Of a stretch of 56,750 bases of DNA, positions 33,620-42,908 are shown piece after piece. The notes below the pieces were generated by a model. It saw only the letters and a list, made by a program, of their open reading frames with translations. It was not told the origin of the DNA and ran no database searches. Origin of the DNA: an uncultured Ruminococcus sp. (lineage in GTDB: Bacteria > Bacillota > Clostridia > Oscillospirales > Ruminococcaceae); assembly GCF_937915125.1 (NCBI RefSeq), contig NZ_CALDMP010000062.1, positions 1 through 56,750 of the forward strand. The letters are read 5' to 3'. Every line of letters starts with the position of its first letter. Position 1 is the first letter of the stretch. The position numbers were made by a program, and so were the translations under genes.

Positions 33620-34138
33620 ATGCGTATTCTTGTGATCTCTGATACCCATCAGAATTACCGCAATCTTGAGACAATTGTCCGCCGCAATCTGGATGCGGAT
33701 CTTTTTGTGCATCTGGGCGATGGCGAGAGCGAATGTGAATTGCTTCTGCGTTCCATGCCGGAGCTTTCAGATCGGTTCCACTATGTCAAGGGGAACTGCG
33801 ACTTCGGCAGCAGCTATCCCATCAGCGAAACCATTGACCTGATGCCGGGACATCGCCTCTTTGCCACCCACGGGCACCGTTATCAGGTCAAATATACCCT
33901 GGACTGGCTGACCCAGGCTGCCCGGGAAGAGGGCTGTGATATCGCCCTGTACGGACATACACACCAGTCCCGGTCTACCTATGAAAACGGCGTTTATGTG
34001 CTGAATCCGGGCAGCGCATCCTGCCCAAGAGACGGAAATCTGCCTTCATTCGGCTTGGTTGACGTTTCCAGTGCCGGTGTTATGACCAATGTGGCTTTTC
34101 TTGACCCCACCTCTGACTTCGGAAACGTCCGCATCTGA
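33620..34138 (+). CDS. YfcE/MJ0936-family metallophosphoesterase
   Basis: 172 residues; a calcineurin-like phosphodiesterase. Metal ligands are visible in sequence order: LVISDTHQN, VHLGDGESE, VKGNCDFG, FATHGHRY and LYGHTHQSR. The C-terminal VLNPGSASCPRDG loop is typical of the YfcE subfamily. The physiological substrate is unknown. GGGAGG precedes the ATG. Confidence 0.92.
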   Translation: MRILVISDTHQNYRNLETIVRRNLDADLFVHLGDGESECELLLRSMPELSDRFHYVKGNCDFGSSYPISETIDLMPGHRLFATHGHRYQVKYTLDWLTQAAREEGCDIALYGHTHQSRSTYENGVYVLNPGSASCPRDGNLPSFGLVDVSSAGVMTNVAFLDPTSDFGNVRI

Positions 34139-34205
34139 TTCCCATATCAGCATATGCAATTGCTGGCGTTTTGTGCATTTTTTTCATAAAAAGGAGCATC
34201 ACCCC

Positions 34206-36674
34206 ATGAAACATCTCACCCTCCGCCGTCCCTGCCTCCGGGACGAACTGCGCCGCTATCTTCTGGCGTTTCTCCTCGGATTCGGCAGTCTGCTCGTAGT
34301 TATCATACCGATCATGATCGCCGACGGCGGTTATTTTATCTACTATGGTGATTATAATTCCCAGCAGATCCCCTTCTACAATCTCGCCAATGACGCTGTG
34401 CGAAGCGGCAGCATGGGCTGGAACTGGTACACCGATCTGGGTGCTAATTTCATCGGTTCCTACGCCTTTTACCTGCTGGGCAGTCCCTTTTTCTGGCTCA
34501 CCACTATCCTGCCCCGCAGCTGGGTGACATTTTCCATGCCTTTTCTCCTCTGTCTGAAACACGGCATCGCCTCGCTGACCGCCTACGCCTATATCCAGCG
34601 CTTTGTCCGCAATAAGGATGCCGCACTCATCGGCGGTATGCTGTACGCCTTTTCCGGATTCCAGCTGTTCAACATCTTCTTCAATCACTTCCAGGATGTC
34701 ACCGAATTCTTCCCGCTACTGCTCATTGCCATGGAAGAATGCGTGAACCAGAACCGCCGGGGTGTCTTTGCCCTTTCTGTGGCGCTTCTTGCTGTGATTA
34801 ACTACTTTTTTTTCACAGGGCAAGTGGTTTTTCTGGTGCTGTACTTTATTGTCCGCTGCTTTTCCAAGGACTTTCACGCTACGCCGAAAAAATTCTTTGT
34901 CCTGCTTCTGGAAGCCGTCATGGGCGTTATGCTTGCCTGCGCCATTCTGCTGCCGGCGGCTCTTGCCGTTCTGGAAAACAACCGGGTATCGGAACATCTC
35001 TACGGCATGGACATGGTTGCCTATAACGACCGCACCAGACTCTGGCGCATCCTGCTGAGCCTGTTCATGATCCCGGATGTTCCTGCACGACCCAATCTGT
35101 TTTCTTCAGACAATGCCAAGTGGGCTTCCATCGGCGGTTATTTGCCGCTCTTCTCCATGGCAGGGGTACTTTCTTTTCTGAAGCAGCGTGACGGACACTG
35201 GGCAAAGCGGCTGACGCTGATCTGCGCCGTCTGTGCCTGCGTCCCAATTCTCAATAGTGCATTCTATGCGCTGAACGGCTCGTATTATGCACGCTGGTTC
35301 TACATGCCTATCCTCATCCTCGCCATGATGACCGCCTATGGGTTGGACAACCGGGAAATCCAGTGGAAATACGGTTTCCGCATCTGTTTTGGTTTTATGG
35401 CAGCATTCGGGCTTATTTCTCTGCTGCCCACCAAAGAGAACGACAAGATCAAATGGTTCTCCTTTGCGGAATATCCCCTGCACTTCTATCTGGTGCTTGC
35501 TGTCTGTGTGGGCGGATTGGTGATAGGCGCCTACCTGCTGCACCGCAGACAGAAGGCGAAGCTGTTTATGCGGCTCACACTGATATACACCACCGGTTTC
35601 TGCATTGCCTGCACCATGACTGTGGTCTATTTTGGTGCATTTGCACCAGCACGTGCACGCACCTATGTAGATCATGCCATCGACCCGAAACAGGAGATCT
35701 CCGTTTCTGTTTCAGAGGACGATTTTTTCCGGGTGGATATCTCCGAAAACTGCGACAATTATCCGATGCTCTGGAAACTCCCCTGTATGCGTACGTTCCA
35801 CAGCATCGTGCCGGTATCCATCATGGAATTCTATGACAGCCTTGGCATTACACGAGACGTGGCGTCCCGGGCTGATACCTCTTATTATGCACTGCGTGGG
35901 CTGTTCTCTGTGAAATATTATTTCGACCAGGAAGAACTCATGATGCTCGGCGACATAGAACCAAAAATCGATCTGCCTGGTTTTGAGTACGAAACAACTG
36001 AAAACGGATTTCAACGGTTTCGGAACACAGAATACGTCCCCATGGGATTCACATTCGATACCTACATTTCAAAAGAGATGTGGGATGGCACTGCGGAAAA
36101 TCAGCGCACCAATCTGCTCATGCGTGCACTGATCCTATCGGAGAAACAGATCGACAAGTACGGCGACTGGATGCAGTCTCTTTCTACAGAAGATGTCCGC
36201 ATGACAGAAACCGATTATCTGGCGGAATGCGGAGAACGTGCCGCATCTGCCTGTGATACATTTTCCTATGACTCTGACGGCTTCGAAGCAACCATTACCC
36301 TGGACAGCCCAAATCTGGTCTTTTTCAGCGTTCCCTATGACGAGGGTTGGAGTGCCACTGTCAACGGGGAACCGGTTTCTGTGGAACAGGTGGACATCGG
36401 ATTCATGGCTGTTCCTGTGGAAGCCGGGGACGATACAATTGTATTTACCTACGAAACGCCCGGACTGAAAGCCGGCATCTGGATCTCACTGGGCGGCGTG
36501 GTATTGCTGGTGGGATATCTGCTTGTCTGCCACAAGGTCGTGAAGCGCACGCCGGCAGATGAAGTGATCTCCTGCATAGATTATCCGGAATCGGCAGAAG
36601 CTGCTGCTCTGGCAGCTTTGGAGGAACAGACGGATACAAATAAAAAATCCAAGGCAAAAAAGAAAAGCAAATAA
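34206..36674 (+). CDS. YfhO-family membrane glycosyltransferase
   Basis: 822 residues from the ATG at 34206 (AAGGAG upstream; the open frame begins earlier inside the preceding gene). A large GT-C-like membrane protein: about twelve hydrophobic segments in ~20-520, an extracellular domain (~540-790), one more transmembrane segment (~775-800) and a Lys-rich cytosolic tail. GDYNSQQIPFYNLA near residue 50 is typical of the family's first extracellular loop. YfhO of Bacillus takes part in lipoteichoic acid glycosylation; the substrate here is not known. Confidence 0.85.
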   Translation: MKHLTLRRPCLRDELRRYLLAFLLGFGSLLVVIIPIMIADGGYFIYYGDYNSQQIPFYNLANDAVRSGSMGWNWYTDLGANFIGSYAFYLLGSPFFWLTTILPRSWVTFSMPFLLCLKHGIASLTAYAYIQRFVRNKDAALIGGMLYAFSGFQLFNIFFNHFQDVTEFFPLLLIAMEECVNQNRRGVFALSVALLAVINYFFFTGQVVFLVLYFIVRCFSKDFHATPKKFFVLLLEAVMGVMLACAILLPAALAVLENNRVSEHLYGMDMVAYNDRTRLWRILLSLFMIPDVPARPNLFSSDNAKWASIGGYLPLFSMAGVLSFLKQRDGHWAKRLTLICAVCACVPILNSAFYALNGSYYARWFYMPILILAMMTAYGLDNREIQWKYGFRICFGFMAAFGLISLLPTKENDKIKWFSFAEYPLHFYLVLAVCVGGLVIGAYLLHRRQKAKLFMRLTLIYTTGFCIACTMTVVYFGAFAPARARTYVDHAIDPKQEISVSVSEDDFFRVDISENCDNYPMLWKLPCMRTFHSIVPVSIMEFYDSLGITRDVASRADTSYYALRGLFSVKYYFDQEELMMLGDIEPKIDLPGFEYETTENGFQRFRNTEYVPMGFTFDTYISKEMWDGTAENQRTNLLMRALILSEKQIDKYGDWMQSLSTEDVRMTETDYLAECGERAASACDTFSYDSDGFEATITLDSPNLVFFSVPYDEGWSATVNGEPVSVEQVDIGFMAVPVEAGDDTIVFTYETPGLKAGIWISLGGVVLLVGYLLVCHKVVKRTPADEVISCIDYPESAEAAALAALEEQTDTNKKSKAKKKSK

Positions 36675-36686
36675 GGAGGATTCTAC

Positions 36687-37232
36687 ATGCACTTACAGGA
36701 AGAAACCAAAGCAAGTGAAACAACCTATCAGGGAAAGGTATTCTACGTCACAAAGGACACAGCGCAGTTAGAGGACGGTCAGCTGGTGCAGCGTGATGTA
36801 GTGCACCATTCCGGCGGCGTCTGCGTTGTGCCCCTGACGAAAAACAACACCGTGCTCATGGTGAAGCAATTCCGCTATCCCATGCAGCAAGTGACTCTGG
36901 AAGTTCCGGCAGGAAAGCTGGAACCCGGCGAAAATCCGGCAGAGTGCGGCAGACGGGAACTCCGGGAAGAAGCCGGACGCACCTGCAGAAAATACACCAG
37001 CCTGGGGACGCTCTTCCCTACCCCGGCATATGATACAGAGGTCATTCACATGTATCTTGCCCGGGAGCTTTCCGAGCCGGAGGCGCAGGATCTGGACGAT
37101 GAGGAATTTCTCGATGTCACAGAACTGCCCCTGGAAGAAGCAGTGCAGATGGTGCTGCGGGGAGAGATTCCCGACGCAAAGACACAGATCGCTCTGCTGA
37201 AAACCTATGTGCTCTTACAAAATCAACAGTGA
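36687..37232 (+). CDS. Nudix hydrolase, ADP-ribose pyrophosphatase type
   Basis: 181 residues. The Nudix box GKLEPGENPAECGRRELREE followed by AG is complete, preceded by VKQFRYPMQQVTLEVPAG as in YqkG/NudF-type ADP-ribose pyrophosphatases. It hydrolyses ADP-ribose to AMP and ribose 5-phosphate. It lies 12 bp after the YfhO gene with AAGGAGG and is probably co-transcribed. Confidence 0.9.
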   Translation: MHLQEETKASETTYQGKVFYVTKDTAQLEDGQLVQRDVVHHSGGVCVVPLTKNNTVLMVKQFRYPMQQVTLEVPAGKLEPGENPAECGRRELREEAGRTCRKYTSLGTLFPTPAYDTEVIHMYLARELSEPEAQDLDDEEFLDVTELPLEEAVQMVLRGEIPDAKTQIALLKTYVLLQNQQ

Positions 37233-37260
37233 GTCCCGGTCAATTCCACTTTTGCGCCAA

Positions 37261-37292
37261 TAAAAAAAGCCGCAGACGGCTTCCGCCTGCGA
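37261..37292 (-). terminator. Terminator of spoVG
   Basis: On the minus strand CGCAGGCGG pairs with CCGTCTGCG (one mismatch), followed by GCTTTTTTTATT. It lies between two convergent genes. Confidence 0.8.
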
Positions 37293-37313
37293 CCCGTTTC
37301 TCATGGATGCCAT

Positions 37314-37628
37314 TTATACAACTGCATCTGCTGTCGGTGCAGTGGCTTCTGCCTCAGCTTCGGCTTCAACCAATGCCAGATGCTGGTGATATGTTTCCAG
37401 AATCTGTTCTTCCATCATCTTTCTTGCAGCAGCAGAAATGGGATGGACAATATCACGGAACACACCGTTTTCATCCTTACGGCTTGGCATTGCCACAAAG
37501 AGTCGTTCATCTCCCTGTACGACCTTAATATCGTGCACTGCCAGCATGTTGTCAATTGTCACAGAAACAACTGCACGCAGTCGTCCCTCGGCGATGATTC
37601 GTCTGATTTTGATATCTGTGATTTCCAT
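37314..37628 (-). CDS. spoVG: Septation/DNA-binding regulator SpoVG
   Basis: 104 residues from the ATG at 37628 (AGGAGG upstream; upstream codons are leader). It begins MEITDIKIRRI and contains MLAVHDIKVVQG and FVAMPSRKDENG, then FRDIVHPI, the SpoVG core. The C-terminal tail is Ala/Glu-rich. In Bacillus it affects asymmetric septation; in Listeria and Staphylococcus it binds RNA or DNA. The leader carries a terminator-like hairpin. Confidence 0.95.
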   Translation of the reverse strand: MEITDIKIRRIIAEGRLRAVVSVTIDNMLAVHDIKVVQGDERLFVAMPSRKDENGVFRDIVHPISAAARKMMEEQILETYHQHLALVEAEAEAEATAPTADAVV

Positions 37629-37702
37629 ATGATGACCTCCTCCATTTGCAGCGAGTGAGTTCTCTGGGCACCGTTCACTCGCATCAAACACATTTTCGTA
37701 AC

Positions 37703-37745
37703 AAAAAAAGGAGACAGCGCTGCTCGAAAGAAACGCTTCTCCTTT
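37703..37745 (-). terminator. Terminator-like hairpin in the spoVG leader (candidate attenuator)
   Basis: On the minus strand AAAGGAGA (37745-37738) pairs with TCTCCTTT (37714-37707), with an inner AGCG/CGCT stem, followed by seven T. No gene lies upstream on this strand before the promoter at 37763-37791, so the hairpin would stop a transcript of only about 50 nt before spoVG. Confidence 0.6.
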
Positions 37746-37762
37746 GAATTACGTTATTTCTT

Positions 37763-37791
37763 ATTATACACCATAAATTTGAAAAAAGCAA
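37763..37791 (-). promoter_or_regulatory. Candidate spoVG promoter, minus strand
   Basis: On the minus strand TTGCTT (37791-37786), 17 bp, TATAAT (37768-37763). It overlaps the upstream region of murC on the other strand. A SigH promoter of the Bacillus type was looked for and not recognised. Confidence 0.5.
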
Positions 37792-37811
37792 CAAGGAAAA
37801 AGGTGATTTTT

Positions 37812-39245
37812 TTGAACAATAATATTTTAATGGGAAAAAAGCACATTCATTTTATCGGAATCGGCGGCAGCGGCATGTATCCCCTGGCGCAGATTCTCCA
37901 CGCACGAGGATTTTACCTCACCGGTTCGGACAACAACGAGACGGAGACATTGCAGGCAGTCCGTGATATGGGAATCCCGGTGTATCTGGGACAGCGTGCC
38001 GAGAACATCGAAGGTGCAGACCTCATCGTCCACACAGCCGCAATTATGGCAGACAACCCGGAACTGATTGCTGCGAAAGCAAGCGGTGTACCGGTACTGG
38101 AACGGAGCGAACTGCTGGGCATTGTTACCAGCTGGTACGACAATGCCATCTGCGTTGCCGGAACCCACGGCAAAACCACAACGACTTCCATGGTGACGCA
38201 GATTCTCTTCACCGCAGGCGTTGATTTTTCCGCATTTATCGGCGGAAAGCTCCCCTGCATCCACGGCAGCGGCAGAAGCGGCTCCAGCGATATTATGACA
38301 TGCGAGGCGTGTGAATTCGTGGATACATTCCTGAAGCTGTACCCGGATATTGCAGTGCTCCTGAACATTGACGCTGATCATCTGGATTATTTCGGCACGG
38401 TGGAGAATATCATCAAGTCCTTCCGCAAGTTCTCGGAGCTGACCAGCAAGGCGATCATTTACAACGGCAGCGATGCCAATACCTGCAAGGCAGTGGAGGG
38501 TATCACCGGCAAGGAACTGATCACCTTTGGTACAACATCGGACTGTGACTATTACCCAGCAGAGATCCGGCATGTTTCCGGTCTGGAAACTCATTTCCAG
38601 CTGATGCATCACGGCGTATCTCTGGGCGAGATCGTCCTGCATGTTGCCGGAGAGCACAATGTGCTGAATGCAACAGCAGCTGCAGCGGCGGCAATGTATG
38701 TGGGCGTTTCCTTTGACGATGTGGCAAAGGGACTGGCAGAATTCCGCGGCGCCGGCAGACGCTTTGAGAAAAAAGGCGAGGTAAACGGCATTACTCTGGT
38801 GGACGATTATGCCCACCATCCCACGGAGCTGACCGCTACGCTGAAAGCCGCAATGGCAATGCCGTTCCGCAAGGTCTGGGCAGTATTCCAGCCCTTCACC
38901 TTCTCCCGGACTGCCATGCTGCTGGAGGAATTTGCCGAGGCGCTGTCTATTCCCGACTGCGCTGTGCTGACGGATATTATGGGTTCCCGGGAAAAGAACA
39001 CGTACAATATATTCACACGGCAGCTGGGCGAAAAAATCCCCGGTGCAGTTTGGTTTCCCCAGGATGAAAGCAATCCGGAAACAACGGATGAGCGGAAGTA
39101 TGCCAACTTCGACCAGGTCGTTCAGTATGTCTGCGACCATGCACAGCCGGGTGATCTGGTGATCACACTGGGCTGCGGCGATGTCAACAAGGTAAATAAG
39201 CTGATTCTGGAAGAACTGGAACGGCGCAGCGAGGGAAAGGTATAA
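37812..39245 (+). CDS. murC: UDP-N-acetylmuramate--L-alanine ligase
   Basis: 477 residues from TTG at 37812 (AAAGGTGAT six bases upstream); TTG 37779 and ATG 37830 are alternatives. It adds L-Ala to UDP-MurNAc. Signatures are IHFIGIGGSGMYPLAQIL, the P-loop VAGTHGKTTTTSM, LLNIDADHLDYFG and VDDYAHHPTEL. It stands alone, with spoVG divergent and zapA behind its own promoter. Confidence 0.95.
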   Translation: MNNNILMGKKHIHFIGIGGSGMYPLAQILHARGFYLTGSDNNETETLQAVRDMGIPVYLGQRAENIEGADLIVHTAAIMADNPELIAAKASGVPVLERSELLGIVTSWYDNAICVAGTHGKTTTTSMVTQILFTAGVDFSAFIGGKLPCIHGSGRSGSSDIMTCEACEFVDTFLKLYPDIAVLLNIDADHLDYFGTVENIIKSFRKFSELTSKAIIYNGSDANTCKAVEGITGKELITFGTTSDCDYYPAEIRHVSGLETHFQLMHHGVSLGEIVLHVAGEHNVLNATAAAAAAMYVGVSFDDVAKGLAEFRGAGRRFEKKGEVNGITLVDDYAHHPTELTATLKAAMAMPFRKVWAVFQPFTFSRTAMLLEEFAEALSIPDCAVLTDIMGSREKNTYNIFTRQLGEKIPGAVWFPQDESNPETTDERKYANFDQVVQYVCDHAQPGDLVITLGCGDVNKVNKLILEELERRSEGKV

Positions 39246-39321
39246 TTTTTTTGTTTGTCGATGCAATTCTCTCTCCCCCCATTTCAAGGGAGACATTCTC
39301 TGAAAAATTTGCAAAAAAGTC

Positions 39322-39350
39322 TTTTCAATCCTCGAAAAATGTTGTATAAT
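39322..39350 (+). promoter_or_regulatory. Promoter of zapA-U32
   Basis: TTTTCA (39322-39327), 17 bp, TATAAT (39345-39350). The -35 is a poor match. Confidence 0.6.
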
Positions 39351-39415
39351 AAAAAGAACGGCACAGGGTGTATTCCTTTCCCTGAGTCGGAACAAACCGA
39401 AAGGAACTTAACGCT

Positions 39416-39772
39416 ATGTCAAATAAAGTGAAAGTGGTTATCTGCGGCAAGGACTTTACCCTGCAAACTGCAGAATCCTCTAACTATGTTTTCGGACTGG
39501 CACGGACGCTGGAATCCCGTATCACAGAAATTACAGATTCCAACAGCAGTGCCTCACCCTTTACTGCCGCCATTATGGTTGGTCTGGCTACCCTGGACGA
39601 TCTGAACAAGGCAAATGCCAAGCTGGACAGTCTCCGTGACCAGTCCAAGGAATATGTGGACGAAGCCGGAAAGACACGCCTGGAACGTGATGCCGCTTTG
39701 CAGGAAGTGGCAGCGCTTCGCTCCAGAGTTGCCGAACTGGAACGGGAACTGCGTGAGAAAAATATCAAATGA
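39416..39772 (+). CDS. zapA: Cell division protein ZapA
   Basis: 118 residues. The N-terminal ZapA globular part (KVKVVICGKDFTLQTAES, then YVFGLARTLESRI) and the IMVGLATLDDLNKAN helix lead into a C-terminal coiled coil (~75-115). It bundles FtsZ filaments at the division site. The stop overlaps the next gene as ATGA. Confidence 0.9.
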   Translation: MSNKVKVVICGKDFTLQTAESSNYVFGLARTLESRITEITDSNSSASPFTAAIMVGLATLDDLNKANAKLDSLRDQSKEYVDEAGKTRLERDAALQEVAALRSRVAELERELREKNIK

Positions 39773-41811
39773 GGACACCCGAAATACTCGCTCCCGCAGG
39801 CGCACCGGAATCTCTGCTGGCAGCACTCCGCTGCGGTGCAGATGCGGTGTATGTAGGCGGAAAGTCCTTTTCTGCCCGGCAGAATGCGGAAAATTTTGAC
39901 CTGCCCCAACTGGAAGAGGCTGCCCGTCTCTGCCATCTCTACGGCGCAAAGCTTTACCTGACAGTCAATACATTGGTATTGGATGAGGAATTCCCTGCGC
40001 TGACACAATATATCAAAGAAGCAGCTGCCTGCGGCGTGGATGCCTTTCTGGTGCAGGATTTTGGCGTGCTGGACTGCATTCGTCAGGCTGCACCGGATAC
40101 GCCCATACACGCATCCACCCAGATGACCATCCATACTCCTGAGGGTGCACGTTGGGCAAAGGAACAAGGACTGACTCGTGTGGTAGTTTCCAGAGAATTA
40201 TCCCGGCAGGAAATTGCAGCCATCTGTCAATGCGACATTGAAGTGGAACAATTTGTCCACGGTGCTCTGTGCATGAGCGTATCCGGTCAGTGCGGTCTGT
40301 CTGCGGTGATTGGTTCACGAAGTGCCAATCGGGGACGCTGCGCGCAGGCATGCCGTCTCCCTTTTTCGGCGGCAGGAAAAACTGACGCATGTGCCCTTTC
40401 TCTGAAAGATCTCTGTCTCGTGCCCTATGTGGCGCAAATGGCGGAGGACGGCGTGGCTTCGCTGAAAATCGAGGGCAGATGCAAGCGCCCGGAATATGTT
40501 GCCGCCGCTGTCACTGCCCTGGTGCAGGCACGGGATGGCATAGAACCGGATCTGGAAACTTTGCGTGCAGTTTTTTCCCGCAGCGGCTTTACGGACGGAT
40601 ATTACACCGGAAAGCGTGGGAGTATGTTTGGGACTCGTCAGAAAGAGGACGTGCTCCGTGCCAAGGAAGTACTTCCAAAGCTGGAACAGCTGTATCAGAA
40701 ACCTGTGGGGCGTGTTCCCCTGACCATGCATGTTTTGCTGAAAGAAAATGTACCGGTACAGTTGACCGCCCGGGATATGGATGGAAATACGGTTACAGTT
40801 TCCGGCGATATGCCCCAAAAGGCACGGAACAAGCCGACAGATACGACGCAGTTGGAACGCCAAATGGGAAAGCTTGGGGATACGATTTATTTCTTGGAAC
40901 AGCTGACCGCAGACTGCGATGGCGTGAGTATGCTCCCGGCGTCTGCCCTGAATGCGCTGCGCCGTGATTGCACTGCGAAACTGGACGAAGTGCGCATTGC
41001 TGCAAATACGCCCAGATGTACTCTCTGCGACGTGGAGCCCATTCTGGAGCAACCCGTAGATTCTGCACCGCCTTTCTACCGCATACAGCTTTCCGGTTGG
41101 ACAGAACAGGCGGAATCGCTTTTGCAGCATCTTTCCACAGAGGCGTTGCTGCTTCCGGTATATGCCGTAACAGATAGCATTCCGCAGCAGCTGAGAGGTC
41201 AGATTTTCCTGACACTTCCCCGATTCTGCGCCGATGAAAAAAAGGTGCTGCATTGGCTGGAATCTGCCGCAGCATTTGGATTTTCCCATCTGGTCTGCGA
41301 AAATCCATCCCATTTGCGCATGGGCACATCCCTGGGATTTTGTCTCCACGGCGGTCTAGGACTGAATGCCGCTAATCGCCGCTGTCTGGACTTTCTGAAG
41401 CGCCAAGGACTTGCGGATACGATTTTGTCGCCGGAACTGACTCTAGCCCAGACACGCGGCTGTACCGGATTGCCCATTGGTGTTTATGCCTATGGATACC
41501 AGCAAGTCATGACCATGCGTAACTGTCCCATTCAGGCAGAGGTGGGCTGCAAGAACTGCAATCACCGCCTCACAGACCGCACAGGGCGGCAATTCCCCGT
41601 ATATTGCGACAAAAACGCCGGTATTACAACCATGTACAATGCCGTTCCCACCTGGATGGCAGACAAGGCGAATGCCCTTTCTCACGCAGCATTTCTGCTA
41701 CTGGACTGTACGCTTCAGCCTGACCCGCTGTCCATTCTTCGTGCCTATGAAAACCGCAGCACAGCAACAGAGCCTATAACACGCGGCTTGTTTTATCGTG
41801 GTGTCGAATAA
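39769..41811 (+). CDS. U32-family protein, RlhA-like (23S rRNA hydroxylation type)
   Basis: 680 residues, close to RlhA of E. coli. The U32 signature IEVEQFVHGALCMSVSGQC is at ~157-175; Cys168, Cys175, Cys191 and Cys195 form a probable iron-sulfur site. The C-terminal half is the DUF3656-type region. RlhA hydroxylates a 23S rRNA cytidine; older annotation calls such proteins collagenase-like peptidases. The start overlaps the zapA stop, so translation is coupled. Confidence 0.88.
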   Translation: MRTPEILAPAGAPESLLAALRCGADAVYVGGKSFSARQNAENFDLPQLEEAARLCHLYGAKLYLTVNTLVLDEEFPALTQYIKEAAACGVDAFLVQDFGVLDCIRQAAPDTPIHASTQMTIHTPEGARWAKEQGLTRVVVSRELSRQEIAAICQCDIEVEQFVHGALCMSVSGQCGLSAVIGSRSANRGRCAQACRLPFSAAGKTDACALSLKDLCLVPYVAQMAEDGVASLKIEGRCKRPEYVAAAVTALVQARDGIEPDLETLRAVFSRSGFTDGYYTGKRGSMFGTRQKEDVLRAKEVLPKLEQLYQKPVGRVPLTMHVLLKENVPVQLTARDMDGNTVTVSGDMPQKARNKPTDTTQLERQMGKLGDTIYFLEQLTADCDGVSMLPASALNALRRDCTAKLDEVRIAANTPRCTLCDVEPILEQPVDSAPPFYRIQLSGWTEQAESLLQHLSTEALLLPVYAVTDSIPQQLRGQIFLTLPRFCADEKKVLHWLESAAAFGFSHLVCENPSHLRMGTSLGFCLHGGLGLNAANRRCLDFLKRQGLADTILSPELTLAQTRGCTGLPIGVYAYGYQQVMTMRNCPIQAEVGCKNCNHRLTDRTGRQFPVYCDKNAGITTMYNAVPTWMADKANALSHAAFLLLDCTLQPDPLSILRAYENRSTATEPITRGLFYRGVE

Positions 41812-41839
41812 ATTGGTAAAAACACAGGAGGAATTTCAT

Positions 41840-42280
41840 ATGTATCTATCCATACAGCGGCTGCGCCCGGATGCACAGCTGCCAAAACGTGCTACAGCCG
41901 ATAGTGCCGGTTACGATCTGTACGCTCTGCCGGATGCGCCCGTAACCATTCAGCCCGGAGATATCTGCAAGATCCCCACAGGTATTGCCGTTGCGCCGTC
42001 CCGTCCGGATGTGGCACTCTGCATTTTCCCACGTTCCGGCTTGTCGTCAAAACACGGCATTACGCTGGCAAACAGCGTAGGACTGGTGGACAGCGACTAT
42101 CGTGGCGAGCTGCTGGTAGCCCTAATCAACCACGGAAAAGAACCGTTCATCGTGGAACCGGGTATGCGCATTGCTCAGCTGGTAGTGCTTCCCATACTGA
42201 CACCGGAGCTTCGTGAGGTTACGGAACTGGATGAAACTGCACGAGGCGCAGGCGGCTTCGGCGCAAGCGGACTGTCCTGA
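41840..42280 (+). CDS. dut: dUTP diphosphatase
   Basis: 146 residues from the ATG at 41840 (AGGAGG upstream). All dUTPase motifs are seen: DSAGYDLYA, PRSGLSSKHG, NSVGLVDSDYRGEL, GMRIAQLVVLP and the C-terminal RGAGGFGASG arm. It is a trimeric enzyme keeping uracil out of DNA and supplying dUMP. Confidence 0.96.
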   Translation: MYLSIQRLRPDAQLPKRATADSAGYDLYALPDAPVTIQPGDICKIPTGIAVAPSRPDVALCIFPRSGLSSKHGITLANSVGLVDSDYRGELLVALINHGKEPFIVEPGMRIAQLVVLPILTPELREVTELDETARGAGGFGASGLS

Positions 42281-42336
42281 TATACCAATTTGAAGGAAAG
42301 GAGATTGTTTCCCAACTGGGGATACATAGGATACAG

Positions 42337-42600
42337 ATGAAAAAAGTTCTTGTTTATATTGCCAGCATTGTGGTTGCGCTGGTTCTGGGCGGCGTTATCG
42401 GCAATCTCTGCGCAGAGGTCGCACCTCTGAGCTGGCTGGATTATGCACCGCCTCTGCACATTGATACTCACGACTGGAACTGGTATATTGCAGATGTCAC
42501 CTTCGGTTTTCAGTCCAAATTCAATATCGCACAGCTGATCCTGACCATTGTCGCCATCTTTACAGCACCGAAAATCAATTCGCTGATTGGAAAAAAGTAA
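42337..42600 (+). CDS. DUF4321 membrane protein
   Basis: 87 residues with two hydrophobic segments (~5-27 and ~63-80) separated by an extracellular loop rich in Trp and Asp. It fits the DUF4321 family, small proteins often found beside Maf, dut or mre genes in Clostridia; the function is unknown. The ribosome-binding site is weak. Confidence 0.75.
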   Translation: MKKVLVYIASIVVALVLGGVIGNLCAEVAPLSWLDYAPPLHIDTHDWNWYIADVTFGFQSKFNIAQLILTIVAIFTAPKINSLIGKK

Positions 42601-42721
42601 CGCTGTCCCATAGGGTGTTCTTATTTGCTTATATAATATGCTGTAATTTTTTCATTGATTTTCGATTTATTTTTACAAATGTACTGAATTTTGATTCTAC
42701 AGAAAATTCCCGAAAAAACGA

Positions 42722-42750
42722 TTGTCAACCTGTAAAATTCGTGGTATAAT
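42722..42750 (+). promoter_or_regulatory. Promoter of mreBCD-mrdA
   Basis: TTGTCA (42722-42727), 17 bp ending TTCGTGG, TATAAT (42745-42750). Confidence 0.85.
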
Positions 42751-42756
42751 GGAATC

Positions 42757-42908
42757 AGACCGTTCGGAAATACCGAACGAAACATACTTCCGGACACACT
42801 GCACCGCTTTCGGCAGCAGTGTTCTGTTTTCTGTCCGGACAGATCACCTTGTTTTTTTACCATACGGTCCAGAATAAAAATGTTTCTGCACCCAAAGGAG
42901 CACATAAC
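42757..42908 (+). promoter_or_regulatory. Structured mreB leader
   Basis: About 150 nt with a GTTCGG/CCGAAC hairpin (near 42771-42787) and a large outer stem CCGGACA (42791-42797) with TGTCCGG (near 42833-42839) enclosing a CACTGC/GCAGTG stem. A T7 run follows at about 42852. It may influence mre expression; no known family is recognised. Confidence 0.4.

Noticed and set aside
37827..39395. 522-codon frame antisense to murC, and similar long antisense frames (577-1269, 8348-9523, 49640-51004)
   Set aside because: They lie opposite clearly coding genes, lack ribosome-binding sites and have Cys/His/Gln-rich compositions typical of shadow frames in this G+C range.
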